The notes below the pieces were generated by a model, which worked only from the letters and a program-made list of their open reading frames with translations, did not search any database and was not told where the DNA came from. DNA of 60,838 bases, taken from the IMG/VR virus record IMGVR_UViG_3300025645_000079, positions 1-60,838 of that record; one strand, written 5' to 3'. Both the position numbers and the translations under genes were made by a program. Source of the DNA: a virus. Position 1 is the stretch's first letter. Every line of letters starts with the position of its first letter. This document shows, piece by piece, positions 7,963 through 15,696 of the stretch.

Positions 7963-8990
7963 GTGACCCCGATAACATTTACGTAGATTCTATCCCCGTA
8001 ACGAACAACGAGTTCGGGGGCGATGCTACGGCCGAGTCTAGCGAAGCAGCCGAAACAATAGTTGAAGACCGTGGTGACGATTTTGTACCGAGCGAGGAAG
8101 GAACCGATGATACCGATACAAATACTGATCCAAGTGATAGTGCTGGTAGTGATACTGATACTGATACTGACACTGATAGTGAGGTCGATGGACAGGGGAC
8201 GGAGGAAACTGACGAGCCTGACGAAGCTGATGATCCTGACGAGGAGGAGGCCGAGGAAAAACCGAAACCAGTCAAAGGCCAAGTCCCAAGAGACCGACTG
8301 AATAAAGAAATCGAGAAGCGTAAAACGCTTGAGCGGCAGATTAGGGATCTACAAAACAAAGCGCCGGAGCAAGCCTCTGAGCAATATTCTCGTGAGCAGA
8401 CTCCTGCTGCCAAACCTTTTACTAAAGAACAATTTGCAGCCATGCAGAATGCAATGCTCGATGGCGAGACTGAAAAAGGTTTCGAGATATTTGCGGAGAT
8501 GATGTCTAACCAGTCTTCACAAGTTCGCGCCGATGCTATTGCGGAAACTGATATTCGTGTTCGAAGTGAACTTAACATTGAACGCGAGAACAACAGTCTT
8601 AGCCAAGAGGCGCAGCTCCAAGGTGAGCGATTCCCTGAGTTAGTGGCTGGCGGTGATTTTGCGGATGACGGACTAATTGACGAAGTGGTCGAGACCCGAA
8701 ACATATACATTGACCGAGGCGTGGGTGCTGCGGAAGCACTTCGCAAAGCGGTTAGGATTGTTTCTTCGGAGCATGGACTTGTCGACCGCAAATCGGTAGC
8801 GAAAGCACCCTCTAAAAAACGAGTGGACGTGGCTGGAAAAATTGCACTTGCCGAGAAAGAGCAGGGCAAGCTAGGTGGTGGTTCAACACAGAAACCCGCA
8901 CCAGTGGTTGACCTGACTAAAATCAGTGACTCCCAGTTCTCAAGACTAAGCGAAGACGCTAAGGCTCGCGCCAGAGGCGATTACCTGTAA
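7959..8990 (+). CDS. Putative scaffolding protein
   Basis: This 343-residue protein lies between portal and major capsid, where scaffold genes are normally found. Residues 1-100 are extremely acidic, with a DTDTDTDTD stretch encoded by GATACT-type repeats around 8120-8190. They are followed by a basic coiled coil (RDRLNKEIEKRKTLERQIRDL) and a helical C-terminal part ending with charged helices, fitting assembly-core proteins that bind coat and leave before DNA entry. No sequence-specific motif proves it, so the call rests on position and composition. ATGA overlap couples it to the portal. Confidence 0.75.
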   Translation: MSDPDNIYVDSIPVTNNEFGGDATAESSEAAETIVEDRGDDFVPSEEGTDDTDTNTDPSDSAGSDTDTDTDTDSEVDGQGTEETDEPDEADDPDEEEAEEKPKPVKGQVPRDRLNKEIEKRKTLERQIRDLQNKAPEQASEQYSREQTPAAKPFTKEQFAAMQNAMLDGETEKGFEIFAEMMSNQSSQVRADAIAETDIRVRSELNIERENNSLSQEAQLQGERFPELVAGGDFADDGLIDEVVETRNIYIDRGVGAAEALRKAVRIVSSEHGLVDRKSVAKAPSKKRVDVAGKIALAEKEQGKLGGGSTQKPAPVVDLTKISDSQFSRLSEDAKARARGDYL

Positions 8991-9196
8991 TCTAATATAT
9001 AAGTAACTGTTGATTTATCCCAGCAGTTACTTATAATACACGTACGTCAAGGTGGTGCCTTGTAAAAACAAACTGCTTCCCACTGTAAGGCTAACGGTGC
9101 TTTTCGCAAGACCCACGTAACGGGACGACATCACTCGGATTAATTTAATAGTCCCTGGAGTCGCTTCGTACTTTGGGACACAAAAAGGAAAGCACA
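8991..9196 (+). promoter_or_regulatory. Structured leader of the capsid gene
   Basis: A 206-bp gap with no gene. A perfect 12-bp inverted repeat TATAAGTAACTG/CAGTTACTTATA (8998-9009 and 9024-9035) contains two copies of the recurrent motif facing each other. Smaller hairpins follow near 9050-9062, 9079-9097 and 9151-9179 (GTCCC/GGGAC with an inner AGT/ACT pair), the last just before the capsid binding site. Likely roles are partial termination after the scaffold gene, and a promoter or stabilising 5' leader for the highly expressed capsid mRNA. Confidence 0.5.
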
Positions 9197-10330
9197 ATGT
9201 CTGCTACTAACTTTGCCGCACTAGGCCCCGACCAGAAAAAAGTATGGTCACGTGACGTTTGGCATCAAGCTCGCGAAAAAATGTTTATCACTAAGTTCAT
9301 GGGAACTGGTGCTAACTCAATGATTCAACGTATTACTTCATTAACCAAAACAGAGAAAGGCGACGAAGCAATCGTTACTTTAGTCCCTGATTTGATCGGT
9401 GACGGTATTACTGGTGACAAAGTATTAACTGGGCACGAAGCCTCGTTGACCGCTCACCAAGAAAAACTCAAAGTCGATATGCTACGTAACGCTATCAAAA
9501 ACACTGGTAAGTTAAACGACCAGATGACTGTTGTTAACTTCCGTACCGAAGTTAAAGACAATCTTTCATATTGGTTATCAGACCGTATGGACCAAATGGC
9601 ATTCTTGACCTTAGCTGGTTTAAGTTTCGCACAGAACAACGATGGTTCAGCTCGTGCCAGCCAAGGTGCTGCTGCTTCTGAGTCAAACTTGTCTGACTTG
9701 GAGTTCAACTACGCTTCTGCTGCTACTTCTGAGCGTCACTTACGTGTTGTTTCTGACGGCACTCTAGAAACTGGCGACACCTCTGTGATGGTTGCTGCGG
9801 ATAAGATTGGCTATAAGCACATCGTCCGTTTATGCGCTACTGCTAAAACCCGTTACCTACGTGGTATACGCGGTAACGGCGGTTCTGAGGTTTTCCACTT
9901 GTTCTTACACCCTATGGCGCTTGCTACATTGAAATTAGATGCTGATTTCATTGCTAACGCTCGTCATGCTGGTGTTCGCGGTGATAGCAACACTTTGTTT
10001 GCTGGCGGCGACAGCTACATTGTAGATGGTCTCTACATTCACGAGTTCCGTCACGTACCTACTACAATGGGTGTATCCACTAAATGGGGTTCTGGCACTA
10101 ACGTTGAAGGCTGTACGGGCATCATGTGTGGTGCTCAAGCGATGGGCTTCATTGACTTGGATACTCCAGAGTGGGATGAGCGCGATCACTTCGATTACGG
10201 CAACAACTACGGTATTGCTTACGGCAAAATCTTCTCTATGAAGAAAATGCAGTTTAAAGACAACAAAGCGTCGCTTAACCGCAACGTGAAACAGGATTAC
10301 GGTGTCATTCGTATTGACACTGCAATCTAG
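9197..10330 (+). CDS. Major capsid protein, N4-gp56 family
   Basis: A 377-residue coat protein of the HK97 fold as found in the N4-gp56 family. It begins MSATNFAALGPDQKKVWSRD and has the family pattern of a conserved N-terminal segment, 'TKTEKGDEAIVTLVPDLIGD', 'KDNLSYWLSDRMDQMAF' and a C-terminal 'DHFDYGNNYGIAYGKIFSMKK'. The start at 9197 is preferred to an upstream ATG at 9173 because AAAAGGAAAG sits seven bases before it. Codon use here favours frequent T-ending codons such as GGT, GCT and CGT, as expected for the most abundant product. Confidence 0.9.
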   Translation: MSATNFAALGPDQKKVWSRDVWHQAREKMFITKFMGTGANSMIQRITSLTKTEKGDEAIVTLVPDLIGDGITGDKVLTGHEASLTAHQEKLKVDMLRNAIKNTGKLNDQMTVVNFRTEVKDNLSYWLSDRMDQMAFLTLAGLSFAQNNDGSARASQGAAASESNLSDLEFNYASAATSERHLRVVSDGTLETGDTSVMVAADKIGYKHIVRLCATAKTRYLRGIRGNGGSEVFHLFLHPMALATLKLDADFIANARHAGVRGDSNTLFAGGDSYIVDGLYIHEFRHVPTTMGVSTKWGSGTNVEGCTGIMCGAQAMGFIDLDTPEWDERDHFDYGNNYGIAYGKIFSMKKMQFKDNKASLNRNVKQDYGVIRIDTAI

Positions 10331-10342
10331 GTAAAAGTTTGG

Positions 10343-10372
10343 GGGGAAGCTGCTAGGGATAGCAGTGACCCC
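10343..10372 (+). terminator. Hairpin after the capsid gene
   Basis: GGGG at 10343-10346 and CCCC at 10369-10372 flank a perfect inner stem CTGCTA/TAGCAG (10350-10355 and 10360-10365) with loop GGGA. GCATTTT follows. This resembles a leaky terminator or an end-protecting hairpin that lets capsid mRNA outnumber downstream genes. Confidence 0.5.
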
Positions 10373-10400
10373 GCATTTTAAACTTATTGGAACCCCCAAA

Positions 10401-10733
10401 ATGAAATTTAAGAATCACCAAAGAAACCCTATCCGCTTTACCTCTGAGCTTGGTGGACACTGCATGACATTCGCTGTAGGCGAGACTCGTGAAGTGGCCG
10501 AGCATATGGAAGAACTTGCACTGGCCAACGGCCTAGTTCCTCAGGAAGACTTCATTGAGGCTAAAGAAAGTCGTGAGGCGGAAGATGCAGCCTCTGACGA
10601 AAAAGAAGCTAAGTTGGCTAAACGCCGCACAGCTGATGCGGTAAAGCGTAAAGCAGAGACATTGAAAAAGGCTTCGGATCAGGCTGAGAAAGATCTAATC
10701 AAGCAAGATTACGACGTATCTAAATCAAAATAA
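10401..10733 (+). CDS. Hypothetical head-associated protein (110 aa)
   Basis: Not recognised by family. The start MKFKNHQRNPIRF at 10401 is chosen over an upstream frame start at 10365, which overlaps the hairpin loop region. The first 50 residues look folded (a beta-rich start, then EHMEELALANGLV). The rest is a charged helix rich in Lys, Glu and Ala, likely a coiled coil or flexible arm. It lies between coat and adaptor genes, where podoviruses often encode a small head-completion or decoration protein. Function is inferred from place only. Confidence 0.6.
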   Translation: MKFKNHQRNPIRFTSELGGHCMTFAVGETREVAEHMEELALANGLVPQEDFIEAKESREAEDAASDEKEAKLAKRRTADAVKRKAETLKKASDQAEKDLIKQDYDVSKSK

Positions 10734-10750
10734 ACATTAGGAATTAAAGC

Positions 10751-11419
10751 ATGTCATATACCGTAGGTGAAATCATAACTGACAAGGTTCGACTAATCCT
10801 GCGGGATATGGACGGCGGTGGTATCCAGTGGAAAGACGCTGAGTTAATTACTTGGTTTAATGAGGCGTGTGCTGAAGTATCCCGTGTTAGACCGGAGGCG
10901 ACCAGTAATACAGCTGATGTTCCCTTGATAGCGGGCGCAAAGCAGGGCATACCTACGGGTAACTCAAGGTTGCTTGAGGGTATCTGCAATATTATCGCGG
11001 GTGAGGAAGGTCGCATTATCCGAAGAGTTAGCCGCGCCACTATGGACAGCGAAGACCCAAACTGGATGGCGGGCACGGGCAGTACTACTGTTTTGCGCTA
11101 TATGCCTAGCCTTACTGACCCTCGCACTTTTTACGTGTATCCGCCTGCCTTAGTTGGCGCGGAGATACGAATAGTCAGCAGTGGTCCACCCACAAAAGTT
11201 ACTGCGCTAGAAGACGCATACCCACTACCCGATATGTACACAGCGGTTGTGACTAACTATATCCTGTTTCGTGCATTTTCTAAGCTTAGTGAAGAACCCT
11301 ATTTCAGACAAAAGTCTGATGATTTTTACGGCATGTACAAGAGTCAGATAGCGGACTCCTTGGCTAGTATGGAGCAGAACAACGCGGGCACTAGGGATAC
11401 GCCGGTAGGCGCAAAATAA
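10751..11419 (+). CDS. Head-tail adaptor protein (DUF6682-like)
   Basis: A 222-residue protein resembling phage adaptor proteins that sit under the portal. The pattern 'KVRLILRDMDGGGIQWKDAE' then 'LITWFNEACAEVSRVRPEA', and later 'YPPALVGAEIRI' and 'YILFRAFSKLSEEP', matches the DUF6682 'phage adaptor' type. It ends exactly where the next gene begins (TAA then ATG), in a run of tightly packed head and tail genes. The adaptor call is by recognised pattern and position. Confidence 0.7.
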   Translation: MSYTVGEIITDKVRLILRDMDGGGIQWKDAELITWFNEACAEVSRVRPEATSNTADVPLIAGAKQGIPTGNSRLLEGICNIIAGEEGRIIRRVSRATMDSEDPNWMAGTGSTTVLRYMPSLTDPRTFYVYPPALVGAEIRIVSSGPPTKVTALEDAYPLPDMYTAVVTNYILFRAFSKLSEEPYFRQKSDDFYGMYKSQIADSLASMEQNNAGTRDTPVGAK

Positions 11420-12040
11420 ATGGCTACCGTAAGCGAATGGGTTGATCTTATACGACTTGATTGCCCGGAGCCACTAGACTCGACTATAGCCCGCCAAGTT
11501 GTGCAGGCTATACAGCGTTTCTTTAAAGAAACGGAAGCGTGGAAGTTGAAGGAGGTTATTCCTGTGGTTTCCGGCACTACTGAGTATTACTTGGGTTTGC
11601 CTAGTAATACTTATGTGCTTATGAACGATTACGCGTACCACACGGCGCAAGATGATACTCGCACAAAAATAGTAACTACCCTGCCAGAGCGGATGGAAAT
11701 ACAGGCGGGCAACCCTCAGTATATTTCGCACACTAGAGATAGCGTTTTGCTCGATGGCAGTGCTGGCGGCGGAACGCTGCTAGTGGGCGTCAAACTTCAG
11801 CCGATGCAGTCGATTACCGAAATCCCAGACGAATACGCGGACTCGTGGTTTACAGACATACAGAATGGCGCTATGGCTTTGCTACTACGTATTCCTGACA
11901 AGAGCTGGACAAACACAGAATCATCGGTGATGTACGAATCGATGTTTCGCGAGTCAATAGCCTCGGTCAAGCGTGAAGCCCGAAAAGACAGGTCACGTCC
12001 TAAACGTGCAGTTCGTTTCAATACGGGGTTCGCGTGGTAA
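11420..12040 (+). CDS. Tail adaptor or tail-tube-like protein (206 aa)
   Basis: It starts immediately after the previous stop. The N-terminus (SEWVDLIRLDCPEPLDSTIA, then RQVVQAIQRFFKETEAW) and the central 'QSITEIPDEYADSWFTDIQNGAMALLLRIPDKSW' are typical of podovirus connector or adaptor components that join portal and tail. It resembles the neighbouring adaptor in size and layout, so the pair may form successive rings. The exact structural role is not shown by any catalytic motif. Confidence 0.6.
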   Translation: MATVSEWVDLIRLDCPEPLDSTIARQVVQAIQRFFKETEAWKLKEVIPVVSGTTEYYLGLPSNTYVLMNDYAYHTAQDDTRTKIVTTLPERMEIQAGNPQYISHTRDSVLLDGSAGGGTLLVGVKLQPMQSITEIPDEYADSWFTDIQNGAMALLLRIPDKSWTNTESSVMYESMFRESIASVKREARKDRSRPKRAVRFNTGFAW

Positions 12041-12426
12041 CTGATCCTGTGGCGACCTCAGACATCGATCACGCCTACGAGCTAATAGAACCCTACTTGG
12101 CGCGTTTAACGTCGTGGGAGGGCACTCTGGAGCCGTGCGAGGTGTACAGGATACTTGAGAACGGCAGTGCGACTTTGCACTTGATAATGGGTGTAGGTTT
12201 TATGGTGTGCCAGTGGACACCGGGCGTATGCCACGTTCTTATCGCGGCCTCGTACGACCTGAAAGTGGATAGCCTGGCTAAGAGTGTTGACCTGTTTTCT
12301 GAGTACGTGCGCAAAACAGGCACACAAAAAATTACGTTCACCAGTCCTAGACCTGCTTGGTCGAAGTTATCTGCTGAATGTGGGTTCAAAGTTGAATCGG
12401 TTAATTACAGTAAGGTACTTTTATGA
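12034..12426 (+). CDS. GNAT-like protein (130 aa)
   Basis: It starts at a GTG that overlaps the preceding gene by seven bases. The arrangement 'LHLIMGVGFMVCQWTPGVCHVLI', then a helix and 'KITFTSPRPAWSKLSAECGFKVESVNYSKVL', matches the strand order and the 'aLyek.GF' end of GNAT-fold acetyltransferases. The acetyl-CoA pyrophosphate loop (R/Q-x2-G-x-G/A) is not clear, so activity is doubtful. Podoviruses often carry such a protein beside internal-virion genes. It may be a virion or chaperone component rather than an enzyme. Confidence 0.5.
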   Translation: MVTDPVATSDIDHAYELIEPYLARLTSWEGTLEPCEVYRILENGSATLHLIMGVGFMVCQWTPGVCHVLIAASYDLKVDSLAKSVDLFSEYVRKTGTQKITFTSPRPAWSKLSAECGFKVESVNYSKVLL

Positions 12427-13016
12427 GCAGCCCAAGCAAGCCAGAAACGCCTAAGCACGAGAAGCTACAGGCGGCGCACGCCAGTAAAACGTTCAGTGAG
12501 GGCACAAAAGTCCGCGCTAATATGGGCGACAGCTACATGGCCGATATGCGTAAAAACAGCACAGGTTTGAAAGAATCTCGTGGAAGTGCGCAGAACGCCT
12601 ACGGGTCAAAGCAGGGACTAGTGGCTAGACGACGTGCGGGTAGCACGAACAACGTTTCTACCGACGGCAACATGCAGCAGGTGGCAAGCTCTATCGGCCA
12701 AGCAACGGGAGGGGGCAAAAACTACAGCTCTGCCCGAAATACTATTTCTAACGGAGTCTATTCTGCGGCTCGAACAGGCGGGATTATGTCCCAGCTAGGA
12801 CACAACAAAAGCATGACCGATTTCCAGCGAAGCAATGAGAAAAAACAAGCGGGCATGGATATCGCGGTAGCGGCGGGTCAGGCATATATGTATAGCGATA
12901 AGTCGGGCACAGCTAAGAAGTCCACTCCAGAGGCATCCGCAGCACAAGATATTTTTTCACAGCATGACACCACACAAATGAGTGTTGTCCAGCCATGGAC
13001 ACCGGGAGGTCAATAG
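12423..13016 (+). CDS. Putative internal virion protein (197 aa)
   Basis: Not assigned to a named family. It is basic and Gly/Ser/Ala-rich, with low-complexity stretches (STNNVSTDGNMQQVASSIGQ), and its C-terminus is polar. It overlaps the GNAT-like gene as ATGA and lies just before two further Ala/Gly-rich proteins and the giant 2689-residue protein. This is the position of ejection proteins in short-tailed phages. The call is from composition and neighbourhood only. Confidence 0.5.
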   Translation: MSSPSKPETPKHEKLQAAHASKTFSEGTKVRANMGDSYMADMRKNSTGLKESRGSAQNAYGSKQGLVARRRAGSTNNVSTDGNMQQVASSIGQATGGGKNYSSARNTISNGVYSAARTGGIMSQLGHNKSMTDFQRSNEKKQAGMDIAVAAGQAYMYSDKSGTAKKSTPEASAAQDIFSQHDTTQMSVVQPWTPGGQ

Positions 13017-13017
13017 T

Positions 13018-13767
13018 ATGGAAAATTCAACCGAACCACAGGACATGAGTAGACACCGTACTACCCGTGAGAATATCACTGCGGGTAATAAATTTACTAA
13101 AACTGACAGCCAAAGTAGCGGCATGGGTCAGGGCAGAATGGGCAGAGGCATGGGGTTTACTGCTGGCTTCGAAGGCTCTGGCAATGTTAATAGCGGCGAG
13201 GACGACTACGAGGCAAACCTTACAAGCATGTACGCCCAGCAGCTTGAGAACTACGATAAGTTTACTCAGCCGCTAATAGATAACCTGATGAAGGACTCTA
13301 GCGGTACAGAGGTGATTGACCGCGCTCGGGAGAATGCGGGCAAGCTTGGCGTTAAAGCCACAGAAATGACAAATCGCCAGCAGAGCTACACTATGAATTC
13401 TCTTTTGCCCAGCCAAAGAGCAGCGCAGAAGTCTTCTATTGGATTGGGTGCAGCACGAGGTCAGACAGCCGCTATTACGCAAGGGCATATGCAGCAGCAG
13501 TCGGATAGACAAGCAGCGCGTGTGCAGTTAATGCAGATTTCAGAACAACTACAAACTACTGGCACGGCTTCTATGTCCCAAGCGGTATCACAAAAGAACC
13601 AACGCGATGCGGCGCACAAATCGGCCAAGAGCGGTTTTATGTCCCAAATCGGTGCCATTGCAGGCGGCGCTATTGGTTTTATGGCTGGCGGTCCAGCTGG
13701 CGGTCCAGCAGGAGCTGCGGCGGGTGCAGGTATTGGTGGCGGTGTTGGCGGAGCTTTAGGAGGATAG
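13018..13767 (+). CDS. Putative ejection protein with C-terminal glycine zipper (249 aa)
   Basis: The ATG at 13018 follows GGGAGGTCAATAGT and is preferred to an out-of-context upstream start. The middle is Gln- and Ser-rich helix (MQQQSDRQAARVQLMQISEQ). The last 45 residues are a Gly/Ala membrane-active stretch (IGAIAGGAIGFMAGG, followed by GPAGG repeats) encoded by repeated GGTCCAGCTGG units. Such glycine zippers insert in membranes, fitting a protein that helps make the ejection channel in the host envelope. Its stop is one base from the next ATG. Confidence 0.6.
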   Translation: MENSTEPQDMSRHRTTRENITAGNKFTKTDSQSSGMGQGRMGRGMGFTAGFEGSGNVNSGEDDYEANLTSMYAQQLENYDKFTQPLIDNLMKDSSGTEVIDRARENAGKLGVKATEMTNRQQSYTMNSLLPSQRAAQKSSIGLGAARGQTAAITQGHMQQQSDRQAARVQLMQISEQLQTTGTASMSQAVSQKNQRDAAHKSAKSGFMSQIGAIAGGAIGFMAGGPAGGPAGAAAGAGIGGGVGGALGG

Positions 13768-13768
13768 T

Positions 13769-15625
13769 ATGGCAGGTGGATACGGAATGAGAGATGGTTC
13801 GGCTATTATAAATGCCGTTCAGGGTTATGCGGATTCTAAAGAGCGCGAGAAGAATCGAATTGAAGACAACGCCATTCGGCTGGAAGAGAAAAACTACCGA
13901 CGCGGCATAGACCAGCGTAATTGGGATGTAGCTGAGGATGAGCGCGTTAGAATTTCCACTGAGCGAAAGAATGTTTCTGACACTAGTGGCGCGTACATGC
14001 AATCTGCTATTGACGGTTATGGTTCTGCCGCTGAAGTTGTAGCAAGGGGCGCATCGGGTGAGGGTGTTGGCACTCAGCCAGAGGTCGCCCCTAACGAAGA
14101 TGGATCTGTGGGCCTCAACATAACTACCAAAGATGGTCAAAAAAGGGCTATCACTGAAAATGCTAGTGACAATAAGAGCAAGCCCCTCAAGTTCGACCCT
14201 AATACCATTGAGGAAACTCAAGCAGCGGTGGAAAAGACGTACAGGTTTTACATGGATAATGGGGGTAAACCAGAGGAGGCTAACGCGTATGTTAGGGCTT
14301 CTATGTACACAGATCCAATGTCTGGACTTACGGTGCCTACTCCTGATGCTGAGACATTCCAGCGCCGACTTAAAGAGAATGGTATTGGTCTAAAAGATAA
14401 ACACATTCATGAGCCAAATATTCGTGGAACTGCGGCCAAGTTTGACGAGCGCGTTGGTGAAGTTGTTGGCGCTGGTGTAGATAAAATAAAAGATGCGCAC
14501 GCTGCATCCAATGCCAATGCTAAAGAACGAGGTATCCGAGCTGACAAGATAGTTGACGAAAAAGGTATTGTTGGGCTAACCAAACAGAACCTTAGCGATG
14601 ACGCTGAGTATATAAAGGGCGTTGGCAGTGATGTGTATAAATGGCTAAAAAGTGTCGATAAGGCTATTACAGAACCTATAGGCAAGAAGTTATTTGGCAA
14701 GGGATTTACTTATGGTGATGCGGGTAAGCCTACCACTGTGAAAGCCAGTACAGTTGGCAAAGATGAAAGCTTGCAGATCGGCCAGCAGCTAGCGGATAAA
14801 AACCAGAAAATAATTGATGATGGGGGCGAACCCCCAACTACATCTACTGAAACCACTAAAATGCTATCTACGTCTACAACGTATGACGGACAGGTTAATA
14901 ACATGGCTGTCGATGTAAAAGGGCGCAAGAAACAGGCCCAGTTATATATGGAGGCTGTGATTGCTCGCGCTCCGGGCTATGAGATTAATGGTGTCAAAAA
15001 TATCATGGAAACGGGTGACCCTCGATACAGTTCCAAGGACATGGCTGATTTAGCCCTCGATACCAAGGTCAAAGAGTCCACCATAGTTCGCAACATATCA
15101 AGTGCAAACGCTGCCATTGCTCGGGCTAACAAGAGTAATAAGCCAGAGGATTTGTACAAAGCGCATACTGAGGCGCGAAAGGTTATCACCCCCCTACTGG
15201 AAGGGCTTGCAGACAAGTTGGCTGGGGGTAAGAGTGAGTTCTCTAAGCCACTAAAAGGTAGGTTTTTACTGGGATATAATGACGTCATAACATCCAACGG
15301 TTTCGATCCTAATGAACTCACCAACCCAAAATTTATGAAAACGGTTACCGACGGTTTAGAGAAATTCTACTGGGATACTAAGGATGGGGATTACTCTGGA
15401 GCGAGCGCTGCGGCTTGGGTCAACACGGCAGCGGGCAAACTCAAGAGCCACACGGCCTTTCGTATTACCCAACTGTCTGCGTCTAGGCAAATAGGGGCGG
15501 CACCGCTGACGCGAGCGGTCAGTAATGAGATTGATATCCGTTCGGAGGAAAAAGGAAGTGAACTGACTGAGGCGGAGATTGACGAAATCTTTGAGGAGCT
15601 GGAAGGCTCCATTCAGGCCAAATAG
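13769..15625 (+). CDS. Putative internal virion protein (618 aa)
   Basis: A large soluble, mostly helical protein. It starts with a basic coiled coil (residues about 20-70, KEREKNRIEDNAIRLEEKNY), then a Gly-rich linker and long charged helices, and ends with an acidic tail (LTEAEIDEIFEELEGSIQ). No enzyme motif is visible. It shares the operon with two other candidate ejection proteins and precedes the giant protein, matching the internal core proteins of podoviruses. It is followed by a promoter-like sequence and a terminator-like hairpin. Confidence 0.6.
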   Translation: MAGGYGMRDGSAIINAVQGYADSKEREKNRIEDNAIRLEEKNYRRGIDQRNWDVAEDERVRISTERKNVSDTSGAYMQSAIDGYGSAAEVVARGASGEGVGTQPEVAPNEDGSVGLNITTKDGQKRAITENASDNKSKPLKFDPNTIEETQAAVEKTYRFYMDNGGKPEEANAYVRASMYTDPMSGLTVPTPDAETFQRRLKENGIGLKDKHIHEPNIRGTAAKFDERVGEVVGAGVDKIKDAHAASNANAKERGIRADKIVDEKGIVGLTKQNLSDDAEYIKGVGSDVYKWLKSVDKAITEPIGKKLFGKGFTYGDAGKPTTVKASTVGKDESLQIGQQLADKNQKIIDDGGEPPTTSTETTKMLSTSTTYDGQVNNMAVDVKGRKKQAQLYMEAVIARAPGYEINGVKNIMETGDPRYSSKDMADLALDTKVKESTIVRNISSANAAIARANKSNKPEDLYKAHTEARKVITPLLEGLADKLAGGKSEFSKPLKGRFLLGYNDVITSNGFDPNELTNPKFMKTVTDGLEKFYWDTKDGDYSGASAAAWVNTAAGKLKSHTAFRITQLSASRQIGAAPLTRAVSNEIDIRSEEKGSELTEAEIDEIFEELEGSIQAK

Positions 15626-15654
15626 CACAAAAATACTGCCAGAAAGTATTCACC

Positions 15655-15663
15655 TGTTATAAT
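15655..15663 (+). promoter_or_regulatory. Extended -10 promoter before the giant ejection gene
   Basis: TGTTATAAT is a perfect extended -10 (TGn followed by TATAAT at 15658-15663), ending 33 bases before the ATG at 15697. The same TGTTATAAT lies 30 bases before the endolysin ATG. No good -35 is seen, as is usual for extended -10 promoters. Confidence 0.6.
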
Positions 15664-15695
15664 CCGATATAAGTAACTACTATATCGGATTTTTT
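15661..15695 (+). terminator. Intrinsic terminator overlapping a promoter and motif copy
   Basis: AATCCGATATA (15661-15671) and TATATCGGATT (15681-15691) form a perfect 11-bp stem followed by T residues, a textbook rho-independent terminator. The loop contains AGTAACT, the recurrent motif, and the left arm begins inside the TATAAT. A promoter, an operator-like motif and a terminator are thus packed in 45 bp directly before the start codon. Confidence 0.75.
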
Positions 15696-15696
15696 C

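Noticed and set aside
7979-8869. Long Ser-rich frame opposite the scaffold gene
   Set aside because: It is the antisense image of the acidic repeats of the scaffold; the scaffold frame has position, start signals and composition in its favour.
12034-12426. An active acetyltransferase
   Set aside because: The cofactor-binding loop is not convincing, so only a GNAT-like fold is claimed.
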